A stretch of 64,000 nucleotides of DNA from Leptospira brenneri. GTDB lineage: Bacteria > Spirochaetota > Leptospiria > Leptospirales > Leptospiraceae. Of the stretch, positions 16,778 to 25,986 are shown one piece after another (positions within the stretch are counted from its first letter, which is position 1; each line of letters starts with the position of its first letter). Position numbers and translations under genes: made by a program. Below the pieces are notes generated by a model, which searched no databases, was not told where the DNA came from, and saw only the letters and a list, made by a program, of their open reading frames with translations. The DNA lies in NCBI RefSeq assembly GCF_002812125.1, contig NZ_NPDQ01000012.1, positions 1-64,000 on the forward strand, in the 5' to 3' direction.

Positions 16778-18355
16778 TTAGGTTGGACGTCTCAAGAACT
16801 TATGTTTGTCGGTAGAAACTCTTCCTACTTTATCTTTTGTTGTTTTTTCAAAAGAAATTCTAACTGTGTCTAGTTGGCCAAGTCGCCTAGCATAGGCATA
16901 ATGAGGGTTTTTCAGTAAGGCTGACTCTAGGGCTTCCGACAACATTTGGGTTTCTATCAATGGTTTTTCCAGATGAATCACTAGTTCGTAGAAGGCTTTT
17001 TCTTCTCTGAGATTCCCTCTAAGGAAAGCTTTATTCTCCAAAAAGCCAAACTTGGCAAATAATGGTTCCATCTCTCGTCGAAGAAAACTTTCATTTATTT
17101 TTTCTCCTACGAGATCGGAAACATCGTCATTTCTTCCCAGAAATTTTAATTCGGGGATTTCTCCTATTTTTGAAATCATTTGAAATCTATCACCAATTCG
17201 ATACCGATAAAAGCCTCCGCCTGTCGTTAATAGAACTTCATACTCACTTCCTTCTACGAGTTCGCTGGGAAGAAAAACATTACCTTGTGAGTCCATAAAT
17301 TCAAAAAAATGAGATGTATATGCTAACATGTGCTTTGGATTTACTTGATTCGTATAAACTGGAATTGTAATTGTTCCTTCTGTAGCAAAAACACCTTTTG
17401 ATTCAAAGCTAACGTCTGGAAGTATTGTTTTTAATTTTAAATAAGGTTTTTCGGCAAAAGAGTCAGTCCATAGGCTGAATCTTTTTAAATTGGGCCAAAC
17501 TTTAAGCCAAGGTTTACTATCATAAAGATAAGTTTTTAGTTTATTTGCCCTTTTGAAATTTTTTACTTTTAAGGAAGAAAGATATGATTTCCATCTTGTG
17601 TTTTCATATTCGGAAATGGTTCCATTTTCTAAGTCCCAGATTAGTTTGTCCTTATCTTTCAAAATTCTCTCTAAAATAGATAGAAAATAACTGGGGTTCC
17701 AAATGGATACAAATGATAAATTTTCTGTTGCTAATAACCTTAGACAGGTAACATACATTACAAAATCGGTATCTGGTATCTTACTCAACCATTCTGGTAC
17801 AATAAGAAGTGTTTTTGCAAAAATTCGTTCTATAGGTTTTAAATAATCACCATCTTTATCAAATCCTATAGAGATTTTTCCATTTTCGGATTCTGGAAAA
17901 CCAGAGGGAGATACAGAAAAATAAAACTGACCGTCCATAATTTCGGGATGACTAGAAAATAATCCATAAATCCATACACTGATGGAATGCGAAAATTCTT
18001 GTGACAATTGATCGGTGAATGGAATATACTTCAGTGCTCCTGAACTCCCACTACTCAAACCCAGTCTTCTAATTTTCGAGTCTGTTAGTATTGATTTTTC
18101 CCCATTTAGAATAGACTCAATATATGGTTTATAATCAGAATATTCTGATATTGGTATATTTTCTTGGAAATTCTTAATATCCCATAAAGGGCTCATGGAA
18201 TATCTTTTACCGATCAAACTTTTTTCTCCTAAACTTAGAATTTTCTTTAATATCTGAGTTTGGATGGAAGAAACATTGTTTTGATTCTTTAGAAAATCGT
18301 TAAATGCATTTTTGCAGTTAAATTTCCAAAGCTGAGAGGCAATTCTATGATACAT
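16778..18355 (-). CDS. GH3 auxin-responsive promoter family protein (acyl-adenylating enzyme)
   Basis: A 525-residue cytoplasmic enzyme of the GH3 family. Plant members (JAR1, GH3) adenylate a carboxylic acid and join it to an amino acid; bacterial substrates are mostly unknown. The ATP-binding loop is GLSSGSSGALKYIPFT near residue 103. Further family stretches are FFEFMDSQGNVFLPSELVEGSEYEV, TTGGGFYRYRIGDRFQM and LKFLGRNDDVSDLVGEKINE. It is the last gene of a six-gene minus-strand operon and overlaps the preceding gene by 11 bp. In this context it could attach an amino acid or amine to a fatty acid or specialised acid; that is inference. Confidence 0.9.
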   Translation of the reverse strand: MYHRIASQLWKFNCKNAFNDFLKNQNNVSSIQTQILKKILSLGEKSLIGKRYSMSPLWDIKNFQENIPISEYSDYKPYIESILNGEKSILTDSKIRRLGLSSGSSGALKYIPFTDQLSQEFSHSISVWIYGLFSSHPEIMDGQFYFSVSPSGFPESENGKISIGFDKDGDYLKPIERIFAKTLLIVPEWLSKIPDTDFVMYVTCLRLLATENLSFVSIWNPSYFLSILERILKDKDKLIWDLENGTISEYENTRWKSYLSSLKVKNFKRANKLKTYLYDSKPWLKVWPNLKRFSLWTDSFAEKPYLKLKTILPDVSFESKGVFATEGTITIPVYTNQVNPKHMLAYTSHFFEFMDSQGNVFLPSELVEGSEYEVLLTTGGGFYRYRIGDRFQMISKIGEIPELKFLGRNDDVSDLVGEKINESFLRREMEPLFAKFGFLENKAFLRGNLREEKAFYELVIHLEKPLIETQMLSEALESALLKNPHYAYARRLGQLDTVRISFEKTTKDKVGRVSTDKHKFLRRPT

Positions 18356-19076
18356 TTTGATCCGAGATTAGATATCGATAAATAAAAGGAATAATGTTAG
18401 ATTTGTCGAATTTTGCCAAACAAACCATCTCATCTCCTTGGTGATAATTGGGGTTATGTTCTCCAAAGAACTTGATATATGAATCTTTCGTCTTTGCAAT
18501 GTAATTTTTATCAGATGCAACGTCCCTTATTGTTTGTAAATTTCTACTCCTTCTCAGAATTCCTTTGTCAGAATGATAGTCTGATCCAAAAGTTTGAATG
18601 GCAATATACTCTCTTAATTCTTTTAGTTCAGTATTATTTGTGTTTGGGTTAGGAATAAAATCCTTAAAAAATACGGACAGGTATCTGTAGGTACGAAATC
18701 CTTTAGATGTCAATAGCCAGTATAAGGGGGTTTGATCTTGCGAAATTCTTAACATATACCGACCCCAATGAATGGGAATAGACAAACTACCTCGAAATTC
18801 TTTTGCCAATACGGTGTCACCAGAATAGGATACTTGAATTTTTTTCTTTTTCCATTCGATCGAATCCAGCTTTAAACTTGTAAATCCATGAATTGTTTTA
18901 TCTTTTGAAAACAGAAAAATCTTTGTTTTAGTATATAAATCATTATAAAATGTATCTGTCTCTACTCCTATATAGTTTTTTTCCATAAGTAGAAACATTT
19001 GTCTAATTTGAAGATCACTTAGTTCCTTTGGAGAAACAATCCTACAGTCTAAGTTCAAAGCAGTCCTGCCTCCCAT
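18345..19076 (-). CDS. GNAT-like acyltransferase, second of two in the operon
   Basis: A soluble protein of about 240 residues with a probable N-acyltransferase fold: strand-rich middle part (TKIFLFSKDKTIHGFTSLKL, then a stretch with SYSGDTVLAKEFRG), where the LAKEFRG segment resembles the acyl-CoA-binding loop. It follows the other GNAT-like gene with a 22-bp overlap if the ATG at 19076 is used. A TTG at 19058 would give a TTGA coupling and has GGGAGG eight bases before it, so it may be the real start. The substrate is unknown. It lies between a GH3 enzyme and another acyltransferase, which suggests a shared acyl transfer pathway. Confidence 0.7.
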   Translation of the reverse strand: MGGRTALNLDCRIVSPKELSDLQIRQMFLLMEKNYIGVETDTFYNDLYTKTKIFLFSKDKTIHGFTSLKLDSIEWKKKKIQVSYSGDTVLAKEFRGSLSIPIHWGRYMLRISQDQTPLYWLLTSKGFRTYRYLSVFFKDFIPNPNTNNTELKELREYIAIQTFGSDYHSDKGILRRSRNLQTIRDVASDKNYIAKTKDSYIKFFGEHNPNYHQGDEMVCLAKFDKSNIIPFIYRYLISDQNVS

Positions 19077-20128
19077 TCACTGAATCCACCATCCGGGACG
19101 ATGAAATTGGAATCATCTCCTCTCCAACTAACAAAATATCCACGACTTTCAATTTTCCAAGCAGGAATATTTTTTAGGAAAGGGAACTTCGGGTCTTTTT
19201 TTGCAATTGTAAAACAAATGTATGTATTTGGGAAAGTCAGTCTTGTTTGTTGGAAAATTTTTTTAAGTATTATAGGAAAAAGATGAATTTGAGATTCTTT
19301 GATTTTTAATTGAGTTAAGAATATATATGATAAGCTTAAGCCCGGTTTGGGCAAACATGGCATCTTGTTTAGGTTTGCCCAAAAATTATAAACATATCGA
19401 AGTATTCTCCATTGTCCTTGATAACCGAGAACCTTCCATTGTTTCCACTCTTTTTGATCCCAAAGAGCAAAGCTTGCTATTAATTCTTCCTTTGAGTAAA
19501 TTAAATATTTCGAAAATCCCTTCTCTTCATAAATCGAATCAGGTATTTCTGGAAAAAGAAAGCTGCTTCTTTTGATCTCTTCGATGAGATCTGCTCCAGT
19601 AGAATTTGATAACTTCTGAATTTGGAGAGTGGTTTCCTCTTTTAGAACTCCTGGTAACCATACAAATGTAGTTAGATGGTCTATAAACTGGTATTTTGGA
19701 AGTCCAGCTCTCCCTGATTCCAAAATTTGTATCGCAGTTTTATTTTCTGATTGGATGGTCGTAAGATATCCTTTGCAGTTAGATCTTTCGTGTAATTCTT
19801 TTAATTTTAGATACCCTCGGGCAAGTGCAATTCCTGACCTATATTTTTTTAAAAGTCTAAGTCCACTCAAATAACCTAAACGTATTTTTTCTCCAAATAG
19901 AAAGTAAGATAATTCTGTTCGATGACCGATTCCTACGATTTCATTAGTAATGTTATCTTTCCCTATAATAATATCAGTATTTAATCCTTCTTTTGAAAGG
20001 GATTCGAAGTAAGAAGGGGAACGATCTAATGCAAGTTTTAAACCACCATCGGAGGGGAAGGAGTTGCTAAAGTTTATGAGATCTTTGTCATCTAACTTTA
20101 TTGCCTTAAGGATTTTTACTGAGGGCAT
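19055..20128 (-). CDS. GNAT family N-acetyltransferase-like protein
   Basis: A 357-residue cytoplasmic protein. The N-terminal 160 residues show a GNAT-like pattern: VGIGHRTELSYFLFGEKIRLGYLSGLRLLKKYRSGIALARGYLK, with the R-x-G-I-A-type acyl-CoA loop followed by a helix, then LTTIQSENKTAIQILESG. The remainder, rich in Trp and aromatic residues, may be a second degenerate GNAT domain, as in tandem GNAT proteins. It overlaps the radical SAM gene upstream by 23 bp and the next GNAT gene by 22 bp, so expression is coupled. The substrate cannot be read from the sequence. Confidence 0.78.
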   Translation of the reverse strand: MPSVKILKAIKLDDKDLINFSNSFPSDGGLKLALDRSPSYFESLSKEGLNTDIIIGKDNITNEIVGIGHRTELSYFLFGEKIRLGYLSGLRLLKKYRSGIALARGYLKLKELHERSNCKGYLTTIQSENKTAIQILESGRAGLPKYQFIDHLTTFVWLPGVLKEETTLQIQKLSNSTGADLIEEIKRSSFLFPEIPDSIYEEKGFSKYLIYSKEELIASFALWDQKEWKQWKVLGYQGQWRILRYVYNFWANLNKMPCLPKPGLSLSYIFLTQLKIKESQIHLFPIILKKIFQQTRLTFPNTYICFTIAKKDPKFPFLKNIPAWKIESRGYFVSWRGDDSNFIVPDGGFSEWEAGLL

Positions 20129-21488
20129 TTATTGGTTCCTTTACTTTTAAAAGTTCACCTTGAAATGAAAGATCACCTAGTGGATATAAATCTCTCAAAG
20201 ATGCTTCTTTTCGCAAAAGTAAATTGATAAATAAGAATGCATGTAACATAAAAAAACTGCTAGAGTTCGTTTTCGAAAACATTCGTCTCCAAATGGAGGT
20301 GAATGAATAAAAAGATTTTCTAGCTTTCACACATTCTGTTCGAATTAGTTCAGGATCAAGAACCGTACGAAAGGGAACTTGACCATACCGATACTCGTCT
20401 GCCAACCACCATTTTCGGTAAAGGAGTTTTCCTTCTTCTTCTAATCGCTTGTATAAAGGAGTGCCTGGAAAAGGTGTTAGGTGGTTAAAGGCTGCCATAA
20501 ATATTTTATGTTTAATGCAAAACTCAACAGCTTCGCGAAAAGAATCAATAGTATCATTTTCGTATCCAAAAATAAAAGTTGCATAAAGTCTGATTCCATA
20601 TGCATTCATCTTTTTCACTGCTGCTTCGATTCCACCTTTAGTTCCGTTAAAGGATTTATTCATCTTTAATAGGTTTTCATGGTTCAACGATTCAAATCCA
20701 ATGAGTACACCTTGGCATCCACTTTCTTTAAGAATCTGAAGCATTTCATCATCATGGGTCATGGTGATTGCAGCTTGACTCACCCAACGAATTTTTAAAG
20801 GGATAAGGGCTCGGTAAAATTCCTTTGCTTGCTTTGGATGAGAAACAATGTTGTCGTCTACAAAGAAGATTAATTTGCGTTTGTCGGAGATTGATCTGAT
20901 TTCGTCTAAAATAGTTTGGATTTCTTTGCGGTTTTGTGTAGAATCGAAATAAGTTTGAATCACACAAAAATCACATTTAAAAGTACAACCTCTGGCAGCT
21001 TCAACAAGACCAATGGGTAAGTATCGTTTTCCACTCAAGATGGATCGATCAGGAATCACCTTACTAATGTCAGGACGTTTTTCGGACCGATAGACCCGCT
21101 TCAATTGACCTGATTCGAAATCATTGATTACATCTTTCCAGATAGACTCTGCTTCGCCAACAACAACTGTTTCTGCGTATTCAGCTACCTCATCAGGTAC
21201 TAAAGTTGCGTGAAATCCTCCCATGACAACAGGGATATTGCGCCTTCTGTACTCCGTAGCAATTTGATACGCTCTCTTAGCAGTATAAGTTTCTATACTA
21301 ATTGCCACTAAATCAGTAACTTCGTCAAAGGGAATTTCTTCCATTCGATCATCATAAAATTTAACATCGATATGTTTAGGAGTTAATCCTGCTAGATGAG
21401 CGGCTGGTAAAGATTCCATCTGCCAACCTTTGATATACTTTCTACCGGGTATGCGACCTATGCAGGGATGAATGATGGTTAACCTCAA
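20106..21488 (-). CDS. B12-binding domain radical SAM protein, second of a pair
   Basis: A 460-residue enzyme with an N-terminal cobalamin-binding-like domain (LVAISIETYTAKRAYQIATEY, VVMGGFHATLVPDEVAEYA) and a radical SAM core with the iron-sulfur motif ARGCTFKCDFC (CxxxCxxC) near residue 170. The C-terminal part has the DUF4070-like end (HLTPFPGTPLYKRLEEEGKL). Such enzymes methylate or rearrange unactivated carbons, often in lipids or natural products. The start is TTG at 21488, overlapping the previous stop as TTGA, with a strong GGAGGA ribosome site. It is clearly paralogous to the upstream gene. Confidence 0.93.
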   Translation of the reverse strand: MRLTIIHPCIGRIPGRKYIKGWQMESLPAAHLAGLTPKHIDVKFYDDRMEEIPFDEVTDLVAISIETYTAKRAYQIATEYRRRNIPVVMGGFHATLVPDEVAEYAETVVVGEAESIWKDVINDFESGQLKRVYRSEKRPDISKVIPDRSILSGKRYLPIGLVEAARGCTFKCDFCVIQTYFDSTQNRKEIQTILDEIRSISDKRKLIFFVDDNIVSHPKQAKEFYRALIPLKIRWVSQAAITMTHDDEMLQILKESGCQGVLIGFESLNHENLLKMNKSFNGTKGGIEAAVKKMNAYGIRLYATFIFGYENDTIDSFREAVEFCIKHKIFMAAFNHLTPFPGTPLYKRLEEEGKLLYRKWWLADEYRYGQVPFRTVLDPELIRTECVKARKSFYSFTSIWRRMFSKTNSSSFFMLHAFLFINLLLRKEASLRDLYPLGDLSFQGELLKVKEPINALSKNP

Positions 21489-22861
21489 ACAATTCCTCCA
21501 CGACAGGTATAGAATTTAGAAAGATTATTCGCATAATATCGATAAGCTGAGTTGGCAGCGAGTACAATTGGGAAAATGCTGGTGAAATTGCCTATTGCTC
21601 TTTTCCCAATGCCCTTTATAGAATAAACTTCTTTCCATACTCTTTCATGGCCAAATTGTAATTGGTCTGGGGTCATTTGTTTTGGTTGAAAAACAATGTG
21701 TTGTCCATCGTATTTACTCCAATCTCTATCAATAATCCGATTCTCTTTTTCCAGACGTTGGAATAAGGGAGTTCCTGGAAAGGGTGTTAGAATTGAAAAA
21801 CGAGGAAGTCCTATTTTGTTTTCGATTACAAAGTCGCGAACTGCATCAAAGGTCGAAATGTCATCATCGTCATTGCCAAATACAAAAGTTCCATTGATGA
21901 TAATTCCAACATTTCGTAATTTACGAATGAGTTCTGAATACCCATCGGGATCGTTAAAAGATTTTTTAGTAGATCTTAATGTTGTTTTTGAAATACTTTC
22001 GAATCCGATCAGAAGTCCTTTGCATCCGCTTCTCACTAAAAGTTCAAAAAGTTCATCATCTCTACCAATGAGAGTGGTCGATAGCCCAACCCAATAGATT
22101 TTCAAAGGGATTAAAGCCTTAAAAAGTTCCTTTGCATATTCCTTATCAGCAATTAAATTTAAATCGTAAAACAAAACTTGTTTTGCTTTTCTTTGTTTTA
22201 TATCTTCAACTATATGTTCTATGGGTTTTTGGAATGGTCTTCTTCCCCAAGCAACAGGAACTACACAAAATTCGCAGTTATGAATGCAACCTCTTGTGGC
22301 CTCAAAAGTGTTAAGAGTTTTGTAACTTTTTTGGCGAAGAAGTTCTCGTTTGGGAAATGGAAGGTTCTCTTTCTTTTCTAGAGAAAAGGAAGCAGACATA
22401 ACATAATGTTTTTTTAAGTTTTGATTTTGAAAGTCATATAAAAGTTCTGGCCAGGACTCCTCCGCATAACCAGTTACAATTGAATCCGCATGTTTTTTTG
22501 CTTCTTCCGCTAATAAAGTAACATGTGGACCACCTAATATAACTGTCTTTCCTTGGTTTCTAAACTTTTCTGCCAATTCATAACTTCTAGGGGCACTACC
22601 TGTGATGACGGTCATTCCAATGAGGTCAGCATCAATGTTTGCAGGAAGATCTTCTATCCCTTCATCGTATATTTTTACTTCTGCCCCCAACGTATTGGGA
22701 ACCAAAGCAGCAAGGGTTGTTAGGGTAAGAGGAGCTGCACGAAGGTCCTTCCGAAAAATTCCTGTTCGGTGTCTATATAAAGGACCTTTGGGAGAAATCA
22801 GTGCGATTTTAAATGAGTGCAATGGGTTAACCTTTTTTGAAAATGAATCTCCCGATACCAA
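21485..22861 (-). CDS. B12-binding domain radical SAM protein, first of a pair
   Basis: Paralog of the downstream gene, 458 residues from a TTG start. The N-terminal half has DLIGMTVITGSAPRSYELAEKF and VILGGPHVTLLAEEAKKHA, typical of a Rossmann-like B12 domain without a strict DxHxxG motif. The radical SAM cluster motif is ATRGCIHNCEFC near residue 190. SILTPFPGTPLFQRLEKENR marks the same C-terminal domain as the other copy. The N-terminus is uncertain: the TTG start overlaps the previous gene by 35 bp, and a TTG a few codons before HSFKIALISPKG is an alternative. Two such enzymes in tandem suggest sequential steps on one substrate. Confidence 0.92.
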   Translation of the reverse strand: MVSGDSFSKKVNPLHSFKIALISPKGPLYRHRTGIFRKDLRAAPLTLTTLAALVPNTLGAEVKIYDEGIEDLPANIDADLIGMTVITGSAPRSYELAEKFRNQGKTVILGGPHVTLLAEEAKKHADSIVTGYAEESWPELLYDFQNQNLKKHYVMSASFSLEKKENLPFPKRELLRQKSYKTLNTFEATRGCIHNCEFCVVPVAWGRRPFQKPIEHIVEDIKQRKAKQVLFYDLNLIADKEYAKELFKALIPLKIYWVGLSTTLIGRDDELFELLVRSGCKGLLIGFESISKTTLRSTKKSFNDPDGYSELIRKLRNVGIIINGTFVFGNDDDDISTFDAVRDFVIENKIGLPRFSILTPFPGTPLFQRLEKENRIIDRDWSKYDGQHIVFQPKQMTPDQLQFGHERVWKEVYSIKGIGKRAIGNFTSIFPIVLAANSAYRYYANNLSKFYTCRGGIV

Positions 22862-23414
22862 TTCCTAAAAATAAACCAATGATAAGGGTAAACCCTGCAA
22901 TCCAATAAATAGAATTCTTAGCGGCTGATAAAAGAGGATTATCAAATAAATTCATAGAAACATGAGCGGATGCTATTAGCCACTTTCCTTTTTCTTTTAC
23001 CAGAGTGGCAGTCCATCTACTCTTCGAATGAAATGAAATTCCATCAGTTAACTCAAAATAATCATCAGAGCCACCAAAGGATATTCCTACAGTCCCTCCT
23101 CCATATAAAATAGTTAACTCATCCACATTGATTTTAGTTCCAAATTTGTTTACTACTTTGTTTGGACCATCCAACATTCGTTTTAAGTATTTGGCGACTC
23201 CTTCAGGCCCTCGAACGGCTTCCGCATTGGCGAAAGTGATCACCGCATTTGGATGAACAAAAGGAAGAATTTTTGAAATATCTTTTGCCTCCATTGCTGA
23301 TTCCAATTCTATTTTGAACTTTCGCAATTCATTATGAACAGGATCTTCTGCAATTAAATGCGAAGATGATAGAAAAATGATTGGAAAAAGTAGGAAAATT
23401 TTGATAAGTTTCAT
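22827..23414 (-). CDS. Secreted or membrane NTF2/SnoaL-like protein
   Basis: A protein of 195 residues from the ATG at 23414; a GTG at 23435 is also in frame. It has an N-terminal signal peptide (hydrophobic residues about 3-20, SSSHLIAED cleavage region), a central domain resembling DUF4440/SnoaL-like NTF2 folds (LESAMEAKDISKILPFVHPNAVITF, SRWTATLVKEKGKWLIASAHVS), and a C-terminal membrane helix in about the last 30 residues. The NTF2-like domain should therefore lie on the periplasmic side, anchored to the inner membrane. It opens the six-gene operon with the radical SAM, GNAT and GH3 genes, but its role there is unclear. Confidence 0.8.
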   Translation of the reverse strand: MKLIKIFLLFPIIFLSSSHLIAEDPVHNELRKFKIELESAMEAKDISKILPFVHPNAVITFANAEAVRGPEGVAKYLKRMLDGPNKVVNKFGTKINVDELTILYGGGTVGISFGGSDDYFELTDGISFHSKSRWTATLVKEKGKWLIASAHVSMNLFDNPLLSAAKNSIYWIAGFTLIIGLFLGIGIGRFIFKKG

Positions 23415-23536
23415 ACGGATTTTAGAGAGGATCACCTATTAAAACTTTTGTCAAGATAAGAAATCTGATTCCAGGAAGAATAAATTTTGTCATCCAAATC
23501 CTAATATATCTTTCTTATGTATCCGTATTTGTATTT

Positions 23537-24367
23537 TTGAGATCTACATCCCTGAACCACCAAACAATTATATGTTTGGTTTCCCTCTCCTTTCTATTGT
23601 TAACTAATTACGCTCTTTTACACGAAGCGGCACATGGAAATTACCACAAAAATCCAAAACTCAATGCTTTCGGTGGTCGTCTTGCTGGCTTTTTATTCCC
23701 TATTTCCTATACTCTGGTCCGAGTAACCCATTCCAAACACCATGCCTGTAACAGAACTATTTATGAGTCCTTTGATTTGATCACAAAAAATGATAATCGA
23801 ATGATCAAATACCTGCAATGGTACTCGATACTAACAGGTTTTTTTTGGCCTAGTGCTGTACTTGGGAATGTTTTGGTGGCTTTATTCCCCAATGCTCGAA
23901 ATTGGAAAGTTTTTAAGAACCGTAAAAGCACTATGGTAATGTTAGAAGATCTAGTACCTTCTGATATTCCAAAAATTAGATGGGAGACTACAACCTACAT
24001 ATTGATTTGGAGTATTCTTTTTTACAGTGGGCTGATTCACCCAACGGGTATTGTCATCCTTTACTTTTGTTTTGCGATCAATTGGTCAACTAGGCAATAC
24101 ATCACTCACGCCTATACTCAAAGGAAGGTGGTAGAGGGTGCTTTTAATCTAGAGACATCAAGATGGCATGAATTACTTTTATTAAATGGGAATTGGGATA
24201 GAGAACATCATGAACATCCAGAGTTCCCCTGGACTCTTTTGCCAAGACTTGGGAAAAAAAGAAAAACAGATATATCATATTTGAAACAATATTGGAAGAT
24301 GTGGTTAGGCCCTGTCCATTCTAAAGAACCGCCACCCCTTCCTCTCCCCGTAGAACGCCAGTTTTAA
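23537..24367 (+). CDS. Fatty acid desaturase family membrane protein
   Basis: A di-iron integral membrane enzyme that introduces a double bond or hydroxyl into a lipid chain. The three histidine clusters are present: HEAAHGNYH near residue 30, THSKHHACN near 66 and REHHEHPEFPW near 224. Hydrophobic segments lie between them. The only standard start is TTG at 23537, with no good ribosome site. The frame stays open for another 69 bases upstream and there encodes a hydrophobic stretch (QILIYLSYVSVFVFL), so the protein may really start earlier at a rare codon. It is divergent from the radical SAM operon and overlaps the convergent PAP2 gene by 63 bp. Confidence 0.88.
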   Translation: MRSTSLNHQTIICLVSLSFLLLTNYALLHEAAHGNYHKNPKLNAFGGRLAGFLFPISYTLVRVTHSKHHACNRTIYESFDLITKNDNRMIKYLQWYSILTGFFWPSAVLGNVLVALFPNARNWKVFKNRKSTMVMLEDLVPSDIPKIRWETTTYILIWSILFYSGLIHPTGIVILYFCFAINWSTRQYITHAYTQRKVVEGAFNLETSRWHELLLLNGNWDREHHEHPEFPWTLLPRLGKKRKTDISYLKQYWKMWLGPVHSKEPPPLPLPVERQF

Positions 24368-24943
24368 AACCAGATAAGTAAGTAAAAGACCACTGAAGAT
24401 ATCGAAGATATGGTGTTGATGGGTAAAAAGTACAGAAAGAACCAACAATATAAACCAAACGATGAATAAGAATTTCTCTTTTCTTTTTGCTTTAGGGAAT
24501 AAAAACCGAAAGATCAAAGCGGAATAAGATACATGTAAGGAAGGAAATAAATTATGTGGATATTCTATTGTATACAGAAATTGGTATATGGAATGAAAGA
24601 TAGAAAAAGACATAGGCTTAAGATATCCCAAACGTGCAGGTAGTAGAATAAAGCAAATAGAAGCAACAATTGTAATCAAAGAAAAACAAATACTAAGAAG
24701 GCGCATTTCCATCGGATGCAAATAGAAAAGAGGAAGAAAAAAAATTAAGTTTATCGAAAAATATATTAAGATCCAAGAAGGAAAGAATGGAATATTTTTT
24801 TCAAAGTTCAGATACAATTCTAAATGATCAGTTCTTTGAGATGCCAGATAATTTGTAGTCCCGTAAAAAATACAAAATAAAATTGTGAGTACAAATAAAT
24901 GCGAAAAGAAATAAAAACATTCGTCACGGTTCGGAATCTTCAT
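24305..24943 (-). CDS. PAP2 superfamily membrane phosphatase
   Basis: A 212-residue integral membrane protein with about six hydrophobic segments. It has the PAP2 signature parts FPSLHVSYSAL (motif 2, with His) and TQQH-like THQHHIFDIFSGLLL (motif 3, His and Asp), placed as in phosphatidic acid phosphatase or inositol-phosphorylceramide synthase-like proteins. It should dephosphorylate a lipid phosphate, or transfer a headgroup, at the outer face of the inner membrane. I chose the ATG at 24943 over a GTG at 24964. Its 3' end overlaps the desaturase gene in antisense by 63 bp. Confidence 0.87.
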   Translation of the reverse strand: MKIPNRDECFYFFSHLFVLTILFCIFYGTTNYLASQRTDHLELYLNFEKNIPFFPSWILIYFSINLIFFLPLFYLHPMEMRLLSICFSLITIVASICFILLPARLGYLKPMSFSIFHSIYQFLYTIEYPHNLFPSLHVSYSALIFRFLFPKAKRKEKFLFIVWFILLVLSVLFTHQHHIFDIFSGLLLTYLVLKLAFYGERKGWRFFRMDRA

Positions 24944-25020
24944 AGTTAAATGGATTAGTTTCACATTCTTTTGAATTTTATTTCTCTCGACGAACCATTT
25001 TCTTTTGGTAAATTCGGTTT

Positions 25021-25986
25021 ATGTCTTTGATTCGCCTTCTCCAAAAAGAAATCCCATCAACTGTTTTGGATGAAACAGATCTATTCCTAAAAGCGAAATC
25101 AATTCTACCAAATATTACTTTTCAAGATATCGGAGCAGACCAATTAATCGAAATACAGAAATCACATGGAATTGATTTGGCGACGGCATTTCTCTATGAT
25201 TTGATTTTAAACCGGTCCGGTGTTCCTTCATTTTACAAACAACTTTATTCTTTTTCTCCAGAGTCAGGGAAATTTGGGAAAATTAAAGGTAAGGTTTTAG
25301 CAGTTCCGGCTGGTCTTTATGAAGAATTGCCTGAGTATGCAGGTGACGGTTCACTTGTTTTGTCCATTGCTAAAAAATTTGGATTAGAGACTCTAAAAAT
25401 ACCAGTGCAAAGCAAAGGTAAAATCAACGACAATGTCAAAATAATTTATGAAACAATTGCTAAAGAGAAGGAGCCTTTGTATGTTTTTTCTTTTAGTAAG
25501 GGTGGATCCGATTTCAGAATGTTTTTAGAGAAATATCCAGAATTAAGTCCTCGAATTAAATTATGGGTATCTGTTGGTGGAATTCATAAAGGGTTACATT
25601 TAGTCGAACGTTTTGTCGGAAATTCAAAATTAAAAAATTTTTTTAGCAAATCATTGTTAAATGTAGTTGGGATTCCGTTGGAATTTGTATCTGATTTTTC
25701 ACTCCAGCCAAATGATCTAAATAAACCATTCTCTCTTCCAAAAAACTTAAAGACAGTATCAGTCGTTGGATTTCCTATCGAATCCCACCTAAAGGGTACA
25801 ATCCGAAGCCGTTACAAATATTTATCTTCTTTCGGGCCCAACGATGGGGTCACCCTACTTTTAGATGCAATCATACCAGATTCTCACATTATCCCTGTTT
25901 GGGGAACAGACCATTACTTTAGATCTCCAAAAATTTCAAATGTTTTTCATCAAATCTTTCATGCAATCTATAAAGGTTGGATTTAA
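25021..25986 (+). CDS. Alpha/beta hydrolase-like protein
   Basis: A 321-residue protein with no signal peptide. The segment PLYVFSFSKGGSDFRMFL carries a nucleophile-elbow-like SFSKGG, in place of the usual GxSxG. Later GPNDGVTLLLDA and GTDHYF could supply the Asp and His of a catalytic triad, an arrangement seen in esterases and lipases. The early part (residues 1-90) is unusual and may be a lid or recognition domain. It is translationally coupled (TAATG) to the Rieske oxygenase gene, which suggests that it acts on the same metabolite, for example hydrolysing an ester or thioester. Confidence 0.75.
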   Translation: MSLIRLLQKEIPSTVLDETDLFLKAKSILPNITFQDIGADQLIEIQKSHGIDLATAFLYDLILNRSGVPSFYKQLYSFSPESGKFGKIKGKVLAVPAGLYEELPEYAGDGSLVLSIAKKFGLETLKIPVQSKGKINDNVKIIYETIAKEKEPLYVFSFSKGGSDFRMFLEKYPELSPRIKLWVSVGGIHKGLHLVERFVGNSKLKNFFSKSLLNVVGIPLEFVSDFSLQPNDLNKPFSLPKNLKTVSVVGFPIESHLKGTIRSRYKYLSSFGPNDGVTLLLDAIIPDSHIIPVWGTDHYFRSPKISNVFHQIFHAIYKGWI

